A stretch of DNA of 64,000 nt, taken from the NCBI GenBank assembly GCA_015179045.1, contig WHUZ01000112.1, positions 62,001 through 126,000 on the forward strand, given 5' to 3'. Made by a program: the position numbers and the translations under genes. The stretch comes from Kalaharituber pfeilii. Its lineage: Eukaryota > Ascomycota > Pezizomycetes > Pezizales > Pezizaceae. The notes beneath the pieces were generated by a model. The model saw only the letters and a list, made by a program, of their open reading frames with translations, had not been told where the DNA came from and made no database searches. The number at the start of each line of letters is the position of its first letter. Position 1 is the stretch's first letter. Below, one piece after another: positions 35,641 through 47,121 of this stretch.

Positions 35641-35779
35641 TATTCCATGGTAGGTCGATTGCTCACATTTGTTGCTCTTTCTATTCGATTTTTTCTGTTC
35701 CTTTCGTTTATCCGATACTTTGGTATTTTTCAATTTCCTTATACCTTATACCAAACGCACCTGTTTTGCGAGTATACGG

Positions 35780-36480
35780 AGGCAAATTGAGTTAGGCAGC
35801 GAATTCCGAAGCGAGAGAGGGGGGGTTAAAGCAATTTTTTGGTACATAAGAGGTGTCGGAACATTACATCCGTTGCCACCTGTTGCTATTATTATTGTTC
35901 TCTGCTATTGTGTCGTTCCACTCATGCATTTAACCTCGCTATTGGATTATGCATGAATACGCCACAACGCCAGCTTTTATGTGGCTTACGCCACGGCGTT
36001 CTCTTGCAAGCCACGCATCCCGTGCCTTTCTCACCTTTCCTGATATGATATCTTCCCTGATGATTTCCTATTCAGTCATGGTTCACAAGTCACGTTATGC
36101 TATGCTTTCTCATGTATATAAACCTGCTGTTCTTGCGACTCTACGTTCAATAGACTTAACGGTATCTCTATACTTCTATAGCCCTCACCGTGACAAAGCA
36201 GCCCTCGCAGACCCTCCCGCTCGTATAAGAGGTTGGGGGTAGGGGCCTGTAATATGAGTTGGGCTGTTAATTCCAAGCGAGAGAGGGGGGTTAAAGCAAT
36301 TTTTTGGTACATAAGAGGTTGGGGGTAGGGGCCTGTAATATGAGTTGGGCTGTTAATTCCAAGCGAGAGGGAATGTAATTCTTTAACATCAGCAACTTCT
36401 GGTACGCAAGGATCAAGGATCGATACAAGGGTTTCCAGATGGACCAGGTCTATAATATCATCGGCGGAGGCAGCTTGAGC
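35780..36480. repeat. composite repeat with tandem duplication
   Basis: TTGGGGGTAGGGGCCTGTAA and the following ~60 bp are duplicated in tandem (about 36230-36290 and 36325-36375). GCGAATTCCGAAGCGAGAG near 35800 and GGTCTATAATATCATCGGCG near 36447 match the repeats at 59.3-59.8 kb. Confidence 0.6.
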
Positions 36481-36490
36481 AATGTGGGAG

Positions 36491-37136
36491 TGGATGACTT
36501 CCCGTCGGCCCAGGCGACCAGACCCCCGCTTCCAGATTCCGTCCCAGACCCGATTCCCGTCGCAACCACAAAATTCAAGTTTCGTGAACGGCCAGATTCC
36601 CAGATTCTCAGATTTGTCAGCGAACAACTTCGCGCTTCACTTAGTCATATTGCGATACCAAAAATTTACTTTCAAAGAGTAAATTTGAATGCTACATTTT
36701 ACAACCCTTTGACTGGCACAGGCTCTGTCTAGTTGTACTAGATTCACAGTAAAGCTCCTCAGGCCAAAGTAAAATTGCTCTCGTTGTTGTTGCATAAGCT
36801 GAAAAGTGTAATGTGCATAAAGAAAGAAATGAAAGAAAGCTTATGCTCAATTTCTGCATAAGTTGAGGCGTTGCAGTAGAAAACAATTTGCGATATGCAG
36901 AAATTTGGTGTTGGCAGCATTTATTTTGTTTTATGCTATGTTACCTAATCCCTTTTATACTACTCACTTGATTTGGAACGCGTTTCCAAAAATTCTGGGT
37001 CTGCCAGAGAGGGGGAGGGCGGGGGGGGCCGGGTCCGCCAGAATCTAGAATTTGGAATGGGGTTGAAAATTTTTCTGGTAGATCGAGCGCTGATAAGGTC
37101 TGGGTCTGGTCGTCTGGGCCGACGGGAAGTCATCCA
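36491..37136. mobile_element. non-autonomous inverted-repeat transposon, 646 bp
   Basis: Ends are TGGATGACTTCCCGTCGGCC and its reverse complement, with similarity continuing to about 38 bp (CCAG[A/G]CGACCAGACCC). No coding capacity is evident. Its right end lies one base from the next transposon, and the two share the terminal TGGATGACTT. Confidence 0.75.
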
Positions 37137-37350
37137 GTGGATGACTTTCACTAGCCCAGATTCCCAGATTCCTAGATCCCAGACTCCCAGATTCCTACAC
37201 CAGCCACTGCCAAGGACGTCGCAGATTTTTCAGACCCCCTTCCAGATTCCTAGATTCCCAGATTCTGGCAGACCACCCCCCCCCCTCTGCAGGACGGTTT
37301 TCGCAGATTCTCAGATTCTCAGACCTATCCACTAAACTCGATTCAGCAAA

Positions 37351-38567
37351 ATGCAACCTATACTCCATAATGGTCATGATGATGATGAAGATATCTATAT
37401 CGCAGTCGGTTTAATAGCACTCTATGGCCTGCAATCACAGCGCGAACAACGAAATCGCTTCTACCTGACGCGCGTGTGTTTACCACTGCCAACATCCTCA
37501 GCTTGGAGTTCTCTATATCACAGTCGCAATGTTAAAGGGTTCATTGTTACTATGGGAATAAGTCCAGTTACATTTGATAAAATTTTATCAGCTGGATTTG
37601 AGGAGAAATGGGTGGTGAGACGACCAGAGTCAAAGCCACGTACTGCGACAAGAGTATTAGATGCAGCTGGTACTCTAGGTCTCGTTCTACACTACCTTAA
37701 CTCAACAATGATGCAGTTTTCGCTACAGCAAATTTTCAGTATCTCACCAAGTACATGTAGCCGATATCTTCTACATGGAATTCAGACGTTATTATCTACC
37801 TTGCGTTGTATGGAGGAAGGTTCTATTCATTGGGCTATAAGTAATGATACCTATGCGTATTATTCTACTTTGATACAAGATAAATACCCTCTACTCGAAA
37901 ATGCATTTGGTTTTGTTGATGGTTGTCATCTTCCTATTCAAACATCAAATGATGTCGATATTCAGAATGCATATTATAATGGTTGGGTTCATAGCCATTT
38001 TACTTCAAATGTATTCACATTCGCACCAACTGGTATTCTTCTACATGCCGTCATCAATGCACCTGGTAGTTACCATGATGCTGCTGTTGCTCGAGAGCTT
38101 TTTCAGCTACTTCAACGACATACACCTACACCTTATTATTTGATTGCGGATACAGCTTTTCCACGTGGTTCCGGCAATCGAATTCAAATACCATTAAAGT
38201 CTGACTTCAACCGGTGGCCTGCAAATCCTATCGAGAAGGCTCTACTACTGCGGAGGAATACACAATTAGTTTCTGCAAGACAAGCAGCCGAGTGGGGATG
38301 CGTTCTTTACAAGGTTCATTTGGACGGTTGAAAATCCCACTGCCAGCTTCAGACAATTCACGAAGGCGAGCTATTCTGGAGCTATGTTGTAGAATGCATC
38401 AAATACGAGTTCGGTGTGAAGGTATCAATTAAATTCGCAATGTATATGAGCCAGCATGGAGAGAATATGGTAGAGAGATCTATGAAGACTTCGCAAATCT
38501 TATGTTCAAAGATATTCAATGTAATGATCGAATTGCTCGTTTCTATCATCATCATGTATTTACTTAG
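37351..38567 (+). pseudogene. Harbinger (DDE_Tnp_4-type) transposase, frameshift plus stop
   Basis: The first 326 codons run to 38331 and include the acidic triad in context: FVDGCHLP (D190), IADTAFP (D267) and RQAAEWG (E314). At the GGGG run around 38293-38297 the reading continues in another frame (MRSLQGSFGRLKIPLP), so one base is missing. That frame meets TAA after CEGIN (about 38430), and homologous sequence resumes directly (IRNVYEPAW, HHHVFT) to TAG 38565-38567. The catalytic residues all precede the damage, but the C-terminal part is lost. The TAA could be a C to T change. No introns seen. An assembly indel in the G run is possible. Confidence 0.85.
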
Positions 38568-39527
38568 ACTCCTTATCCTCCTCAGAACTGTCAGATTGAT
38601 ACTTCCTCTTACTACCGCGTTTTATAAGATTAAGCTCTAATCGTAACATATCAACCTTTGCCTCCAGCCTTGCATTCCGACGTTCAGATTCACGTAATTC
38701 CCGACTTAATTCCCGATTATTCTCTCTCTCTTGACTTAATTGAGCCTCTAACAACCTTTGATAGTTCCGTTCTGACTCTCGTTCTGCACGCTTCTCAGGA
38801 TTCAAATGATCCAAAAGCAAAGCCTCTAAATCTTTACCCCTATGTGTAGACCTGACTCTAGAAGGAGGCCTTGGAATAGCTGAGGACTCTCGTGGGACAG
38901 GCGTGCTGGAGAACTCTCGTGGAACAGGCGTGCTGGAGGACTCTCGTGGAACAGGCGTGCTGGAGATCTCTCGTGGGACAGGCGTACTGGAGGAGTCTCG
39001 TGGAAGAGACATAGAGGTAGCTTCGGAGGAAGTAGCGGAGGTAGCAGAGGTAGCGGAGGTAGCAGAGGTAGCGGAGGTAGCAGAGGTAGCCTGCGTGATT
39101 GGTATTGATGAATCCAGCCCTTCCTCAAGCTCTAATAGAGAATAGTCATCTAGGCTAACCATTTCTACCTGCTCTCGTATAACTCGATCAAGGCGTTTAG
39201 CTCGTCGAACATCATCAGGACAGGTAGGATCCCGGTTGGCTTCGTGCAGTTGATCAAAGAGCTCCATTTTTTGCGCAAGCTTGCAGTATCTCTACTACAG
39301 CGTCCATTATCATTTGCATATACCACATATTGCTCTCTAACTCTCTCCCATGCATCCTGCGATGTCGGAAGTACTGCTTCAATCGCGTCTAGTAAGGCAT
39401 CTTTATCGGCTTGAGAGTAGTTCTGTGAACCTGCATCTCGGCCTTTCTTTATATCCTGTGATTGTGACATTTCTCCTGGCTGTGATGATGGAGCTGGAGC
39501 TAGGTTGCTAAGGGGTCGATTACGCAT
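38560..39527 (-). pseudogene. DUF6818-like (SANT/trihelix) transposon protein, frameshifted
   Basis: Reading from 39527, the first ~100 codons hold the helix-rich DNA-binding part (NYSQADKDALLDAIEAVLP, WERVREQYV, LRKKWSSL, KPTG). Near 39229-39236 the frame changes: the continuation TCPDDVRRAKRLDRVIREQ lies in the frame that ends at 38560. The second part has an (AT/S)-triplet run from a 9-bp repeat, five SSTPVPRE-type 33-bp repeats, and a long acidic/basic coiled-coil-like tail. Fungal Harbinger elements commonly carry this partner, which likely guides the transposase to the ends (family knowledge). It overlaps the transposase stop by 8 bp, tail to tail. Confidence 0.78.
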
Positions 39528-39762
39528 GTCGGAGTGTTCAGGGGGTGGACAGCGGGTAGAGAGCGAGCGCAGGTGTTGGGAGAGTAGAGGGTGTTCAGCA
39601 GCACTCGTTAGCTTTTGGAATCTGGGAATCTGGGAATTTGGGGGGTTCCTAGTGAAAACGGGGTTTTGCCCAGAATTATCCTAGACGTGCAAATGTGGCG
39701 AAAATCTGAGTCTGGGAGTCTAGGAATCTGGGAATCTGGGCTAGTGAAAGTCATCCACCTGG

Positions 39763-40095
39763 ATGGACAGCAGGGTTGATGTCAATATGGCCGCCGAACA
39801 TGGCATAACACCACTGAATTGTGCAGCTTTCAAGGGGCATGACAAGGTGGTGGAGCTGCTGCTGGCAGACAGCAGAGTTGATCTCAATATGGCTAGCAAA
39901 ATTGGATATGCACCGCTCAATAGTGCAGTCTTAAGAGGGCATGACAAGGTGGTGGAGCTGCTTCTCGCACACGACAAAATCGACGTAACCATTGCCAACG
40001 CTGCTTCCAAGACTGCCCTGGATTTGGCCACTGAGAATGGACATCACAAAATTGTGGCAATGTTACGCGCAAAGCTTGAAAATAACGAGTCTTAG
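39763..40095 (+). pseudogene. ankyrin-repeat gene fragment (about 110 codons)
   Basis: Three ankyrin units (GITPLNCAAFKGHDKVVELL, GYAPLNSAVLRGHDKVVELL, TALDLATENGHHKIVAML) end at a TAG. The first codons abut the right end of the Harbinger element and no upstream ankyrin sequence exists on the other side of either transposon. It is a 3' remnant of a larger ankyrin gene, of a different subtype from NLR-A/B units. Confidence 0.75.
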
Positions 40096-41039
40096 TGTAT
40101 TCCGAGGCGAAAAAAAAAAGGTGTCAGTACACTGGGGTGGTGGGTGGCTACATGAGGGCTACAAATTTACGTACATCGAGGTAATGTGTGTTGATCCTCT
40201 CCTTACTACTATGTATTTTACTTTATTTTATTTTATTTTTTAATTTTTATCAACGTTCTGAATTTTGTGCCATACAATTTTTCGTTGTTGAGTGGTGGAG
40301 TTCTTGTAGAACTCATGACAGATCTGGGTCGAGGGTAAAAGATCGGGAATGGAAAATCGAGAGGTAAGGGCAAGGATCTACCAAGGAGCGCCGGAAGGGA
40401 GAAACAAAAAAAATAGAAAGAATTGACTACAGCTAAAAGGGCGTATATTCACGAAGGTTGAACGTATATTCCCGTTCTGGATTATGGTTGAATTCTGAAT
40501 TTCTACGGGGGGTTCAACATTCGCCGTATGTGCGGTCCGCAGAAACCATAGTCGTGTTTAATCGTAACTCTGAACTTTGATTATCTCTATTAGTTTCTAT
40601 GTCGGGAGACCTTGGGGGGTCTAGTTACTACTCTGTAAGTAGCGAGAGCACATTCACGTATTAGGGATGTGAGAGTATGCAGTTGGGTCCATGACATGTT
40701 GGCATGATGGCTGAAAATACCTTTTTTTTTCACTTTTTTTTTTTTTTTTTTCCTAGTCGCGTACTCTGCATACAGCATAGGCTGTCAGTCCAGAGTAGAA
40801 AAATGAGTATCGTGTGCTAGAACTTGAGCCGCACAGATTCCGAAAGACAGAGAACAAAATCGACACTCGGACATGTCAATCAATATTGAGTACTTGAGCA
40901 CTCGATGTATTTTGTGGTTGCGCAAGTCACTAAACCCTGTAGAATGACCGTTCCATGGATTCAGAATACTGTGTACAGGGTTCTCCAATCTAACAGACTT
41001 TCAGGCATGCTGGGATGTCAGTGTGTGATGCTACGTCTG
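40096..41039. other. intergenic, no gene seen
   Basis: T tracts at 40720-40752 followed by TAGTCGCGTACTCTGCAT may be another retroposon 3' end, unproven. Confidence 0.35.
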
Positions 41040-41640
41040 CACACGGTTCAATGTCTAATCCTTGTGGTAATCAGTCCGTCATACCGGTTTGCCATTACAG
41101 TAGCAATTGGAAAACGCCTTACGGTAGATCCCGAGAGTGGCTCAGAATCTAGACCAACACCTTATGCCATCGAAATATGCCTACCAGGTAGCCTAGCTTG
41201 CACCCAATAGTCGAGCAATTGAAGTGAGACAGCTTAGCTGGTAATTACGTATGTGAATGAACATGGATTGCTTTTAATCACTTAAGAGTCTCACTGTCGT
41301 TTCTGTGCAGTTTGGTTACTGAAATTCCACTGGGAGCCTAACGATCAACCTCACTTGTTATTTACACGTAAGTGCTCCATGATGCAAGGCGAATTCTGGC
41401 AGTTTGCCTTGCTGTGGAGATGCAATTCCCCCACTTCACGGCAATGCAAGATGCCGTCCACTTTACTGTAGCAAGCGTCTCTTGCCATCGAGTTCGAGCG
41501 GGAGCGTGAACCGAACTCCAACGGAGTTCCAGAATCCTATCAGAATCGGAGTCTGCGTGCCGTCATACTAATCACGTTGAGATATTTTCCATCTAAATGC
41601 GTCACCCAAATTTGATTGCCGAAATGTATTCGGGAGTGTC
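41040..41640. repeat. diverged dispersed repeat upstream of NLR-B
   Basis: Shares short blocks in the same order with 48990-49480: GCAATTGGAAAA, GCCTAGCTTG, AGTTTGGTTA, AAGGCGAA, and TTGAGAT then CCTAAATG-like segments. Identity is low. Confidence 0.45.
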
Positions 41641-42208
41641 AGTTTCTTGAATTTCTTCGAAGAACTGGAGAACTGGGGACTAAGGTATTGAAGGATGTAA
41701 AAGTGCAACATAAATTGAATCAAGCACCATCAAGGGCCATTTTACTGGTATTTTCTAACAAAATTCTGAATAATAAAGAAATTTTTGGAAAGGAAGCAAC
41801 AGCAAGGTACGTCGCGATAAACTAGACACTTTGTGATTATAGAGGCTGTGTGTACCCCACGACATTCGCGGCTGTAGTCAGTCATAGGAAAGGAAGGGGT
41901 TTTCACTCATCTCCATTGACAGCTTACCACTGCAGTTGTAGATGCAATTCAAATGATTCGCTGTTATCGGCATATATTTTTATCCGTGCGCTCCAATAGA
42001 CCATCTGAGTGGGGTATTGAACGTGAGCGATTGATCAGCCTTGTGTGAATGCAATAAAGCCTGAGACTATGCCATCACCATCACAACCGAGAGCCTGGGA
42101 GAATTGACTGTCTTTATAGGAGTTGCATTCTCCGATGAACGTCTGACTCGCATTCACCTTCCGCAACAAAAACCATAAGCCCTCTTTGCAATCTTGCAAT
42201 TAATAACC
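41641..42208. other. intergenic, upstream of NLR-B
   Basis: No supported gene. Presumed NLR-B promoter; no clear TATA box. Confidence 0.35.
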
Positions 42209-45200
42209 ATGCTGCGAAGAAAGACAGAAGGCAGCCAAGAACCATCCGTCGCGAAACGAAGAAAAAGGGATATATTTTTGAAGCCATTCGAGCAAGGTAG
42301 TGGCTCCCCAAGTCGCCGTCCTGGGGATCCAGAGTCAACTGCCACCATTCAACCCCCACCGGAGCTATCTCACAAAAACGCTAGTGAGAAGGAACAGCGC
42401 ATACCGCAAAGTACCTACTTTATGCAACATCAGGATGCCGAACGTTCAACCCCACCACAAGTAGTACCCCCTGAAACAAATCCTAGCTTCCTTGTGCCTG
42501 GTTCGCAGCAGGAGAACTGGTATTCCGCCCACCAAGAACCCTGCTACATCAACCTTCCAGCTGAGTCAGCCGGTCAGCATCAGGGCGAAATTTCCACAAA
42601 CTTGTGGATAGAAGCGTATAAAAGACTCCCGGAGAAACACCAGAAAACCCTGGCAGAGTGCAAGATTGACATCGTTGCAAAATCCACTCAAGCTGGATTT
42701 TTGGATGAAATCCTGAGTGTTGCAAAGAACGCACAAAAGAAAGCCGAAACCAAAAGATGGAAATTCAAGGTTGGCCATAGGGAAATAGATGTGGGGCAAA
42801 AGGCACAAGCAATGGTCAGCTGGATTAATAAGTTCAAAACCATTGGGGATATAGCCATGCAATATGACCCGGTACATGCTGCATTACCATGGGTAGGAGT
42901 GAGATTTGTCTTGCAGGTAGGTAGACATCCATACTGCCCCATACCCCCCTTTTTCTGCCGTGTAGTAGTGGTGAAGTCCATCCTCCATATATGTTATGTT
43001 GAAGCAAACATGTTACATGGGTGCTAAAATATTTCCCCCTAATAGATCATTATTGATAGGCAAGAATCTATGGAAGCAGCAGTTATAGGAATAGAACGCA
43101 TTACTATGCTCATTCACCGAGGGACAACATATGAACAGTTGTATCTGAATACTAGGAAGGCTCCTATTGAAGCAAGGAAAACCATGGACGATCTTCGCGA
43201 TACTCTGGTAAAACTGTATACGGCAGTGTTGAGCCTCTTAAGTGTTCTGATGGAACGCTTCACGAGGGCTACAGGTAAGCACACGTAGTGAGCCCCACCG
43301 GGTCTATATAATTTTGCTAACTATATTATAACTATCTGTTGCGTCAGGGAGACATATTGTGAACAGCATCATCCACCCAGGAGCTATTGTGAATGAACTC
43401 GAGGCACTTGATGGACCAGGGTCAGAGATGAACGTAGGAGCTGGTGTAATGGAGAATTGCTGTACGCTTACCACAATAATACCTTTGCCGCACTACGCAG
43501 CTAATCTAGTACTGTATTACAAATATTATAAAATACAGATCAAGCGCAGTCACGACGCATTCATGAAGGTAGGAACTAGCCGCAATAAGTCTAGTATGAT
43601 ATCCACTCTAAATGTTTTATGCAGCACAATTCAGCGATCTTAAACTTCTTCTGAGAGGCCTGGAGAGTGTCATAGATCGAGTGGATATAACTACCACAAA
43701 GATTTATAAAAAAATGGAAGGTATGTTGCAGAACCAATGATAACCCTCTCATGAAGTGGCATTTATTTACTCCTGGCCATAGAAATGGAGAGGGCCAAGG
43801 TTCTCAAATGGTTTTCTGACATCCCATATCGAAATCACCATGATCTTGCACAAGAGGGCCGTGTGGATGGTACTGGAGAATGGCTTTTGCGGAGACAGGA
43901 ATTTCTAAGCTGGTTAGAATCAAGGCAGTCAAAAATGTTATGGCTGCATGGGATTCGTAAGTTCATCTTGTCATCATCTCTGTTTGATGTCCAGAGCTAT
44001 GTTGCTGACCAACACATTGTCACGCAGCTGGTGCGGGAAAGACAAAACTCGTGTAGGTATTACAATCCAAGCTTTGGGTGCAAAGCAGCTAACCAAGTCG
44101 TGGTTATTTACAGCTCCGCGATCATTGACAATCTGCAACAGAGAGTGGACAAAGTTTCATTCTTCTATTGTAAGCGTGACGAAGATTTCCGTCGAGACAA
44201 ACATCAAATTTTATGCGCTCTAGTGAAACAACTTGCATGTCCTGACAGTGAAAGAATCTGTGCTCCTGCAGAGGAAGCGTACAAGAAGGAGCAGCAAGAT
44301 CCTGCTGCAAGGAAGCACCTTCCATTTGATACAACAATCAAACTTCTTACTCATTTGGTGGACTGCTAAGCTCCTGTTATTATCCTAGATGCTCTGGATG
44401 AATGCTCCCAAAATACCATACTGTCGATTCTGGGCGCATTCTTCAGCATCATGCAGGAATCCAAGGCCCCTGTCAGAGTGTTGGTATCCAGTCGTCATAG
44501 CCTAGAAATTGAGACCCGTATGCAGAATGTCCCTCATATATCTATAGAGGCCAGAGATAATGCGGAGGATATCAAAAATTATGTTGAAACTGAGTTGGAG
44601 GCTAGAATTAAGGCAAAGAGGCTGCTTCGGGGAAGGGTGTCACCAAACCTTAGAGAAAAGATTAAAGAAGTGCTCTTGAGTGGTGCTAACGGGATGTAAG
44701 CTATCTCCTTTTTTATCTCACTTCTACCCAGACCCGTACTCATCAAAGTCCAGTGCTTTGAGGGCAAGCGGCCGTTTTATCAGTTATATTCTGCTTAAAA
44801 AAAATACTTACAAATGCGACAGGTTTCTCTGGGTCGATTATCAGCTAAGGGAGCTCTGTAACCTTCATCTTGAGCGGGATATTCGTGGACGGTTGGGAAG
44901 GCTACCAAAGGATTTAACAGAGGTATATCATGAAATTATGGCCTCCATAGCATCACAAAATGGCAGTGCTCCTATCCTTGCAGAGCGTGCCCTTAAGTGG
45001 ATGGTAGTTTCCTACAGACCATTGACGCCTTGGGAATTGTGTGCAGCTGCAGACATCGATCCAACGCAACCCATAAATCAACATAGAGAAGACAGAGAGA
45101 CTATTGATGAAGAAATTGGAGTTGATATTCTACTCAGCTTTTGTAGGGGTTTACTTGTTCTAGACACTTCTTTACAGGTCATTCGCTTTGCGCACTTGTC

Positions 45201-45360
45201 CGTGCAAGAATACCTCGAAACACAGAATCCTGGGTGGGGTGTTCTGGATGCCCGCCTACTTGTCTCTGAAGGTTGTTTGTGGGTCCTCCAGTATCCGAAT
45301 GAGGACAGCTTAGAAGAGTGTAAGGACCGCTCAGAGGAGTTCGAGGACCGTCCGGAAGAG

Positions 45361-45492
45361 TACGAGGACCGCTCAGACTACGAGGACCGCTCAGACTACG
45401 AGGACCGCTCAGACTACGAGGACAGCTCAGACTACGAGGACCGCTCAGACTACGAGGACAGCTCAGACTACGAGGACAGCTCTGAAGAGTAC
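45361..45492 (+). repeat. 18-bp coding minisatellite in NLR-B exon 9
   Basis: About seven units of GAGGACCGCTCAGACTAC, some with AGC in place of CGC, encode (E-D-R/S-S-D-Y) repeats. NLR-A has a short EAEEGGQRGDE-type acidic linker at the same place, so the repeat is an expansion specific to NLR-B. Confidence 0.85.
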
Positions 45493-46593
45493 GAGGATGG
45501 CCCTGCAGAGAAGAGGAGTCGCCGCCATGCTCTGTATGACTACTCCGCTTCTCACTGGTTGATGCATTGCCAGTCGTATCAATCCTTGGTTCTGACCTTA
45601 GCTGAGACATCAGAGACCACTTTGAGATACCCGAGGGAGCTCGCATTGCTGAGGAGCTTCTTAGGTTCGTTGATAATCGCGAGTGAAGCTTACAAGAAGT
45701 GGGTGGATTGGTTGTGCGAACTAGAAGATGAGAGATATGAGACATGGATCTTGGCGTCAATCGACGGATATCCCTTACAGCCTATTTTTGCCGCAGCAAT
45801 AGGAGGCCTAGGAGAGTTGGTTAACAGCCTATGGGACTCAGAAGGCATAAACATTGACGAAGAGAACAACAATTGTGAAACGCCATTGTACTTGGCCACT
45901 ACGGTTGGAGACACGTTGATGATGAAATACATCCTGGACAAGGGGGCTAATGTCAACAGCCTGTGTGAGAGCGACTATAACTTTGGGCGTGCAACTGCTC
46001 TTGCTGTAGCTGTATTCAGTGAAGATAAAGAAATCGTCTTGCTGCTGCTGGATCGAGGGGCAAATGTCGACCTTGTGTGCAGTAAATATGGCACTGCCCT
46101 AGGTATAGCTGTAGATAAGGGTTATCAGGAAATCGTCTCACTCCTGCTAGACCGAGGGGCCAATGTCAATATTGTGGGCGGCGACTATGGCACTGCCCTA
46201 GGTGTAGCTGCACATTCGGGTAATCAGGGATTCGTCTCACTCCTGCTAGACCGAGGGGCAAATGCCAACATTGTGTTTGTGAGCAGCAAGTATGGAACTA
46301 CCCTGAGTATCGCTGCATATTGGGGACATAAGGAAATCGTCTCACTCCTGCTGGACCGAGGGGCAAATGTCAACATTGTGGCAGGTCAGTATGGAACTGC
46401 CCTGGGTGCCGCTTCATATCGGGGCCACAAGGAAATCGTCTCACTCCTGCTGGACCGAGGGGCAAATGCCAACATTGTGGGAGGTGACTATGGAACTGCC
46501 CTGCGTGCCGCTTTACATGAGTGCCGCAGGGAAATCGCCTCACTCTTGCTGGATCGAGGGGCTGATGTCGACCAGTGTGTGAGTAGCAAATGT

Positions 46594-46640
46594 CCCTGCC
46601 ATGGCGAACAGCTACAAGCGGGGCCACGCGAAAAAAAAAA
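46594..46640 (+). mobile_element. hairpin-sized retroposon inside NLR-B ankyrin exon
   Basis: CCCTGCCATGGCGAACAGCT, ACAAGCGGGGCCACGCG and 10 A. The 13-bp duplication GAGTAGCAAATGT is exact at 46581-46593 and 46641-46653. Unit plus duplication is 60 bp, so the reading frame is kept and 20 residues (CPCHGEQLQAG within them) are added. Confidence 0.92.
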
Positions 46641-47121
46641 GAGTAGCAAATGTATCACTGCCCTAGTTGCCGCTGCAGGCCGATATCAGGAGGAAAATAT
46701 TTCATTCCTGCTTGACCGGGGGGCCAATATCAACTTTGTGAGCAGCGAGTATGGAACTGCCCTGGGTATCGCTGCATATCGGGGGTTTACATACATCATC
46801 TCACTCCTGCTGGACCGAGGGGCCAACGTCAACATTGTGGGAGGCAAGTATGGAACTCCCCTGGGTGTTGCTGCACATGCAGGAAATAAGCACATGGCCT
46901 CATTTTTGCTGGATCGAGGCGCTAACCCGTTTCCTGCCCTTCCTAAAGGTCTCCGTTCGCCCCTTGATTGGGCAACCGAGAAAGGACACAAAGCTATAGT
47001 AGAACTATTGGAGTCAAAGAGAAACGAAGGCTCGTCAGATGAAGATGCTGGTACTGTTTATATGTCGGATTTTGACCCCTCATTTCAGATAGTTCAATCG
47101 TATGTATTGCGGAGGAGCTGA

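Larger units (their letters stand above)
37138..39757. mobile_element. PIF/Harbinger-type transposon with two genes, 2620 bp
   Basis: The inverted ends are perfect from TGGATGACTTTCACTAGCCC onward for about 38 bp, followed by subterminal CCAGATTCC-type repeats. Inside lie a transposase gene and a convergent gene for a DUF6818-like DNA-binding partner, the two-gene plan of PIF/Harbinger elements. Flanking triplets are CAG and CCT, so a clean target duplication is not seen. Both genes are damaged. Confidence 0.85.
42209..47121 (+). pseudogene. NLR-B: NACHT-ankyrin receptor, paralogue of NLR-A, one in-frame stop
   Basis: Exons 42209-42916, 43046-43274, 43348-43461, 43539-43568, 43625-43720, 43783-43956, 44028-44052, 44114-44695 and 44823-47121 sum to 4257 nt, in frame. 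Exons 2-7 have exactly the same lengths as in NLR-A. Shared features: RRKRDIFLKPFE, the NACHT N-terminal domain (QYDPVHAALPWVGVRF), Walker A spanning intron 6, Walker B VIILDALDEC, and a C-terminal ankyrin array. The only stop is TAA at 44367-44369, just before Walker B. It would cut the protein to about 460 residues. Exon 9 is longer than in NLR-A, with an acidic YEDRSD repeat and a retroposon insertion. One stop in an otherwise open 4.3-kb frame suggests a young null allele; recoding or read-through is not excluded. Confidence 0.88.

Noticed and set aside
35038..35790. Overlapping frames of 80-133 codons on both strands
   Set aside because: Caused by the CT-rich repeat, which lacks stops in several frames.
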